Below are positions 21,110 through 25,136 of a DNA stretch of 25,136 nucleotides, one piece after another. Within the stretch, counting starts at the first letter, position 1. Each line of letters opens with the position of its first letter. A model generated the notes under the pieces. That model was not told where the DNA came from. It ran no database searches and saw only the letters and a program-made list of their open reading frames with translations. The stretch covers positions 1-25,136 of the forward strand of contig JAYMSP010002281.1 of NCBI GenBank assembly GCA_036897095.1. Reading direction: 5' to 3'. This DNA is from Plantago elongata. Its lineage: Eukaryota > Streptophyta > Magnoliopsida > Lamiales > Plantaginaceae. The position numbers and the translations under genes are program-made.

Positions 21110-21410
21110 TTGCAGATATAAAACTCTAGTAAATTTCATTTGTTCCTATAACTGGATTTGTTCCCTTCTGAATGTGAGTAATTTGGCAGATATAAAACTC
21201 TATTGTAGTTTACAATATATTTTATACAAGCATAGAGTTTGTAATGTCTTGATGATTATTCCCTTCTGATTTCAAGTAGTTTCCAATTCCATGTGTTTCT
21301 ATAAATTGACTTGTTCCCTTCTCAATGCGACTAATTTGACAATATACTTATTGTACCATTGGATTACTAGTTCTCGGTTAAAACTCTAGTTAGTTCATCG
21401 TAATTTACTC
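21110..21410. repeat. Degenerate repeat with GCAGATATAAAACTCTA and TTGTTCCCTTCTGAATG
   Basis: GCAGATATAAAACTCTA occurs near 21113 and again near 21187. TTCCCTTCT(G/C)A(A/T)T followed by AGTAATTTG or GACTAATTTG occurs near 21162, 21260 and 21316. The copies are irregular, so this looks like an old, degraded tandem duplication. The open frame at 21009-21269 across it has no protein features. Confidence 0.5.
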
Positions 21411-21829
21411 TGTTTCTCCACAACAAATTTCATTAATGCCCATGCTTTTCAAATGGTTTATATTTAGCATGTAACAACTATTTATTCAATCAAAATACAA
21501 TATTTACAAAAGTAGACATAAACTTCAATTTCTTTCATCAACTAACACTACACAATAATTGAAAAAAATACAACCTGTAAAATGCGTATGTCCTTTCACA
21601 AACATGTAAGAAATTCTCAAAATAGCTTGTTGATGAATACTTTTGACTTGTTCGTCCTCATCTTCTTCCACAACGTCTCAATTTTTGTGAGCAATAATTT
21701 TCTTTCTTCGACCAGCCTTTTACGAAAACTTAATACTCACAACAAAGTTATAGATAATATACCAAAAAAAAAAAAAAAAACTAACTCATTCAAACTAAAT
21801 CAACAACACATGATAAAGTAAACACTTTA

Positions 21830-22260
21830 TATTAAAAATATGCCATTTATGTAAAAATAATATAGACAATACATAACACATCTCTCTTTCACAATAAATG
21901 AACAAAAGAGCAATATATACTGTTATACATAAAAACACATGCAATTTATAAAAAAACACGTAGTACATATACAATTTGTACTAAAACATAGACATTTATA
22001 TTTAATTATATATCATTTCTAACGAAAAACACAACAACGTAGAAAATATATGGTAAAAAGACATAGATCATTTTTGCAAAAAATTAAACAATACAAAGCA
22101 CATAATACCCATTCGAAATATTGCATATATTAATTCAAATTAAACTACTAACACATAACAACATATGCAATTTACGTGAAAACATAGGTCATTTCTACAA
22201 AAAAATAAAAATCTAAACCATTACTAGACCATCGCATATAACAACATAAAAAGAATGAGT
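21830..22260. repeat. Degenerate array ahead of module copy B
   Basis: Variants of ATGCAATTTATGTAAAAACATAG followed by TCATTTCTAC recur at about 21842, 21939, 21967, 22050 and 22165. Spacing is irregular. The array directly precedes the promoter-like module copy B. The interval 21411-21829 between this and the previous repeat is AT-rich without a recognised gene; the open frame at 21582-21821 ends in a poly-A/lysine run and is not credible. Confidence 0.5.
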
Positions 22261-22341
22261 GATTTTCCTAATCTATAGAAAAACTCGGTTCTACAATAAA
22301 GAATCGGTCAGAATCACTAAAAATCGGTTATAAGCCTTTAA

Positions 22342-22825
22342 TATAAATACCCAAATAATTACACATTCTCTTACAAAATTCATTAAATCGAATAAATTTT
22401 ATCTCTCTACAAAAATTCTAGAGAGAGAAACATCAAACCCTTCTCTCTCCCTTCCTCCCTCTCTCCTCCCTTCGTGAAAGACCGAAAACCGCCGTCGCCG
22501 CCACCACCATCTTCCATCGCCGGAACCATCGTCGGATTCATTTTCGCCGGAAATTTTGGTATTCAAACATGGCGGCAATCAAATGGATCAGTCAAATTAC
22601 CTCTTTAACTCCCTAGTTTCGCCGGAATTATGTCGGTCTCGCCGGATCTCCACCGGAATTTCAAATCCAGTTGCAAAAGGTGTTGAAATCAACAAATTCA
22701 TCTTTTTTTGGTTAAAATCTATATTGGAAGTGAAATTTGGCATTTAATTTGTCGTTTTTTGTTGATTTTACAACTCATGTTTCCAGATTTGGTTTTAGAT
22801 TAGAAAATTGATTTTAGATCTGAAA
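22342..22825 (+). promoter_or_regulatory. Promoter/leader-like module, copy B
   Basis: TATAAATACCC (22342-22352), TCTAGAGAGAGAAACAT (22417-22433), a CT-rich leader (about 22438-22472), a CCGCC/CCGGA-rich segment (22490-22650) and AGATCTGAAA (22816-22825) repeat the landmarks of copy A in the same order and orientation. The short frame at 22556-22747 starts inside the leader and has a GT-type donor candidate near 22678, but its residues match no family I know. I read this as the 5' region of the same transposon family as copy A. Confidence 0.5.
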
Positions 22826-22859
22826 TTCTTACAGTGAAAAATGAATTTCGCAGGTTAGT

Positions 22860-23046
22860 GCTTTGTTATGGTTTTAAGAGTCGGTGTTATAGGTTTAAGT
22901 ACTGATGTTATGGTTTTACCTTGTGTTTAATAATTCATTATGCTATAATCTTAAGTATCGTTGTTATAGTTTCAAACCTATTGTTTTTGTTTTAAGCAGT
23001 AACGTTAGTGTTTTTAGCATATAATGAAATATTTATGGTTTGAATT
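22860..23046 (+). repeat. Start of the GTTATGGTTTTAAG array, copy B, cut by an LTR
   Basis: GTTATGGTTTTAAG at 22865-22878 is followed by variants (TGTTATAGGTTTAAG, TGTTATGGTTTTA, TGTTATAGTTTCAA) up to 23046. The offset from the TATA box is 523 bp against 496 bp in copy A. The array stops abruptly at 23047, where the LTR begins. Confidence 0.6.
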
Positions 23047-23404
23047 TGTAACGCCCCAGATCTGGTTCAGACGTCAAGGGTTGTACCGAATATTTCAAAT
23101 ACACATTCATTAGAATATTACAATACTATTCGTTACAAACCGAGTGTACTGGATAAGTAAAATAGAAAAACACACTCGTATCCTAATAGTTCTGCAACGG
23201 AGACCAGTCCTCTTCGTGCTCAACATCTGGGAAAGCGGGATTATTGAAACAGGGAGAGTGTCAGTCACATGGACTCAATGAGGATAATCAGGCATGCATG
23301 AATATGCGTGTGAATGCAACAGTACAACAAACCACCATAAGCATTTCAAGTACATTTTCAAAATGGGGAAAACCATTAACAGGTAGGCAGGATCAATTAA
23401 CCGA

Positions 23405-23715
23405 GCTAGGACGTGCGACCCATACAATCCGGAGAGATCAGGTATCAGGCAGATCCTCGGATTGGAGCATGCGACCCATACAATCCGGACAGATCAGGAA
23501 TCAGGCAATCATCGGATTGGGGCATGCGACCCATTCAATCTGGATAGATCAGGTATCAGTCAAGTCATCGGATTGGGGCATGCGACCCATACAATCCAGA
23601 CAGATCATGTATCAGGCAAGTCATCGGATTGGAGCATGCGACCCATACAATCCAGACAGATCAGGTATCGGTCAAATGATCGGATTGGGGCGTGCGACCC
23701 ATACAATCTGGGCAT
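23405..23715. repeat. 56-bp minisatellite, about 5.5 copies, inside the LTR
   Basis: The landmark GCGACCCAT begins at 23415, 23471, 23526, 23582, 23638 and 23694, giving periods of 56, 55, 56, 56 and 56. Each unit also contains CAATCCGGACAGATCAGG and CATCGGATTGG with a few substitutions. Because 56 is not a multiple of three and the unit lacks stops, several frames stay open (23244-23717 and 23462-23731), giving repetitive peptides that I do not consider proteins. Confidence 0.95.
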
Positions 23716-23834
23716 AGGACCATTTGGATAGTTTAGCAGGCAAGCCGGTTTCCCAAGTTTGTCAAAACAGTGTGGTTGCTTTTCAAAAACAGTTTTCGTG
23801 CAATGCAGTTCATGAGGATCAGAAACAGGGGTAA

Positions 23835-24050
23835 TATGCAGATGCAGTAACAGTAAACATGATCAATAAACATGATCAGTGAACAAGATCAGTAAGATGA
23901 TCAGTATACAAGTTCAATAACAGTGTCAGTGACATGATCAATAGACAGGATCAGGGTCGGTAACTAGAATCAATAATACGGTTTCAGGGTACAGTACAAA
24001 CTAGTAACTAGGTTCAAGTCAATACATACACGGTTCCCTAATACAGGTTG
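23835..24050. repeat. Short degenerate repeats, (C)ATGATCAGTAAACA type
   Basis: ATGATCAATAAAC, ATGATCAGTGAAC, AAGATCAGTAAG, ATGATCAGTATAC, ATGATCAATAGAC and AGGATCAGGG follow one another at intervals of about 16-20 bp, with longer gaps toward the right. Confidence 0.6.
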
Positions 24051-24530
24051 TCTAAAGTGATACAGTCAGTCAACCAAATCGGTGAACGAGCCGGTCTGTC
24101 GTTGTCGAGTAGTCGCGATCAGAGTTAGACGGCCAGGCAGATAAACAAGTACATGAAAGGAAAAGAGATGCAAGAACAGTAGCAAACTTTCCCAGGATCG
24201 GATGCCGAAAGCCAGTTATCACTCACCGTAGGTATCTGGCGTGTCAGGATACTCCGAGGTTTACGATAAACAGATAAACAATACTATTTAATTCCAAACT
24301 AAATTATTTAAAGACTCTTAATAGTTTTCCTAACAGTATGACGACGTCTTTATACCAGTTTATAATTCCTACGACGTAGGTAAACGGATCCCATATCCGC
24401 ATATCCACTGGTTCATGTATTCGACACTGTCTAACAAGGCTCGATCTTTAGTTATTTATTTATTTTTAAATCGTCAAAGGTGATGTTTTATTTTCTGAAA
24501 ATCTATTCGACAATTTAATTCTAACAGGTG

Positions 24531-24845
24531 CAATAGACAACAAGTCTGTCTTTGTATAATAACCCTATATCCGGTATAGAATTCCTAACAGATAAATTCA
24601 AACTACAGACGACAAGTCTGTCCAGCAATATTTAACTAATATCTGTTCCAACAGTATAGTACCATTAAATAATATTATTATATTCCAGTTTCCTAGTCGA
24701 CGACAAGTCGACGTCTATACAAGACAACAATACAATTCCTAGTCGACGACATACATCTACAGAAGTCAACAGAATACATGCTATAATTAAACAACAGTCC
24801 GCGACCAGCGGCACTTATCCTACTATCGATGACCAGTCGACACTA
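24531..24845. repeat. Repeated GACGACAAGTC dyads inside the LTR
   Basis: GACAACAAGTCTGTC (about 24528), GACGACAAGTCTGTC (24608), GACGACAAGTCGACGTC (24699), GACGACATACATC (24745) and GATGACCAGTCGAC (about 24827) recur, several next to ATTCCTA(A/G). The copies near 24608 and 24699 are partly palindromic. Confidence 0.55.
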
Positions 24846-24874
24846 CAGCAGATAACAGACCAACAGTATAATAA

Positions 24875-25080
24875 CTACCAATACCGATTAATTCTGCTAC
24901 TAATCAGTAATTAATGATAATTAATTATTAATTAATACTAATTATAATAATTAACGCTAATTAATTAATTAATATTAATGATAATAATTAACGTTAATTA
25001 ATGATAATTAAATATTAATTAATTAACGGTAATTAACTAACGGTGTTTGATTAATTAACAGTAAATAATTAGCTAACAAT
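24875..25080. repeat. Low-complexity TTAATTAA-rich tract
   Basis: Runs of TAATTAATTA with inserted GATAATAA, ACGTTAATTA and ACGGTAATTA units. This is simple-sequence DNA within the LTR, near its inferred 5' end on the minus strand. Confidence 0.75.
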
Positions 25081-25136
25081 AATTAGCGACAACAATAAGA
25101 TAATACGACACAGCGTAACGATAGCCGAGACGGGGT

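Larger units (their letters stand above)
23047..25136 (-). mobile_element. LTR of a retrotransposon (probably Ty3/Gypsy type), last few bases beyond the window
   Basis: The sequence starts TGTAACGCCCCAGATC and the window ends GAGACGGGGT. Plant LTRs often begin TGTAAC(A/G)CCCC and end GGGG(C/T)GTTACA, so one LTR of about 2,096 bp ending at about 25142 is expected. Read on the minus strand it would start TGTAACACCCCGTCTCGG and end CTGGGGCGTTACA, the more usual pairing, and the GGTGAGTGATAACTGG segment (minus, about 24220) fits LTR style, so I infer minus orientation. The 5 bp before it, GAATT (23042-23046), should be one target duplication. No coding region is present, as expected for an LTR. 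Whether it is a solo LTR or part of a full element cannot be seen. Confidence 0.7.

Noticed and set aside
22556..22747. 63-codon frame in module B as a real protein start
   Set aside because: It resembles a leader reading frame, has no counterpart in copy A and no recognisable domain.
23405..23715. CRISPR-like array
   Set aside because: The copies are directly adjacent 56-bp units without unique spacers, and the setting is a plant LTR.
23244..23717. 157-codon and overlapping 89-codon frames with repeated peptides
   Set aside because: They read through the 56-bp minisatellite in an LTR. The repeat length is not a multiple of three, so the frames arise from the stop-free unit and not from a conserved protein.

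Overview
This window looks like plant nuclear DNA from a eudicot. It is AT-rich, its two recognisable genes are split by GT-AG introns of 84 bp to about 2.3 kb, it carries a piece of a plastid gene, and much of the rest is transposon debris (Stowaway and other MITEs, a decayed LINE, an LTR retrotransposon end). I could not fix genus or family. There is no operon logic; each gene stands alone.

Left part (1-3170): the first exon of an unidentified, probably organelle-targeted protein runs leftward off the window (about 73-303 or 348). It is followed by a promoter/leader-like module at 977-1430 and an array of degenerate motifs of the type GTTATGGTTTTAAG (1437-2330), then AT-rich sequence carrying the same motif in the opposite orientation. 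Next (3175-7930, minus strand) is a complete four-exon gene for the NADP-dependent potassium-channel beta subunit KAB1 (328 or 335 residues). Its third intron holds a nuclear insertion of plastid DNA that includes the first 25 codons of psbJ.

Middle (8160-14900): intergenic DNA with two neighbouring direct copies of a small MITE, a 71-73 bp tandem duplication, a Stowaway MITE (10843-11102), an isolated exon of a respiratory-burst NADPH oxidase (13368-13470), and several exon-like stretches upstream of the next gene. From 14904 to 17669 (plus strand) is a complete four-exon gene for a 157-residue mitochondrial inner membrane protease subunit 2 (IMP2-like, signal peptidase S26 family), with its Ser/Lys dyad intact.

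Right part (17670-25136): a 5'-truncated, frameshifted LINE reverse-transcriptase C-terminal region with its zinc-binding domain (about 18968-19917) is followed by intergenic repeats. A second copy of the left promoter/leader/array module lies at 22342-23046, collinear with and in the same orientation as the first. It is cut at 23047 by an LTR that begins TGTAACGCCCC. The window ends in CGGGGT, about six bases short of the expected matching end GTTACA. This LTR (about 2.1 kb, probably minus orientation) contains a 56-bp minisatellite.

The most unusual pattern is the pair of collinear modules: a shared TATAAATACCC box, CT-rich leader, AGATCTGAAA landmark and tandem motif array about 21.4 kb apart, with no protein attached. 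They look like the 5' regions of a non-autonomous transposon family.
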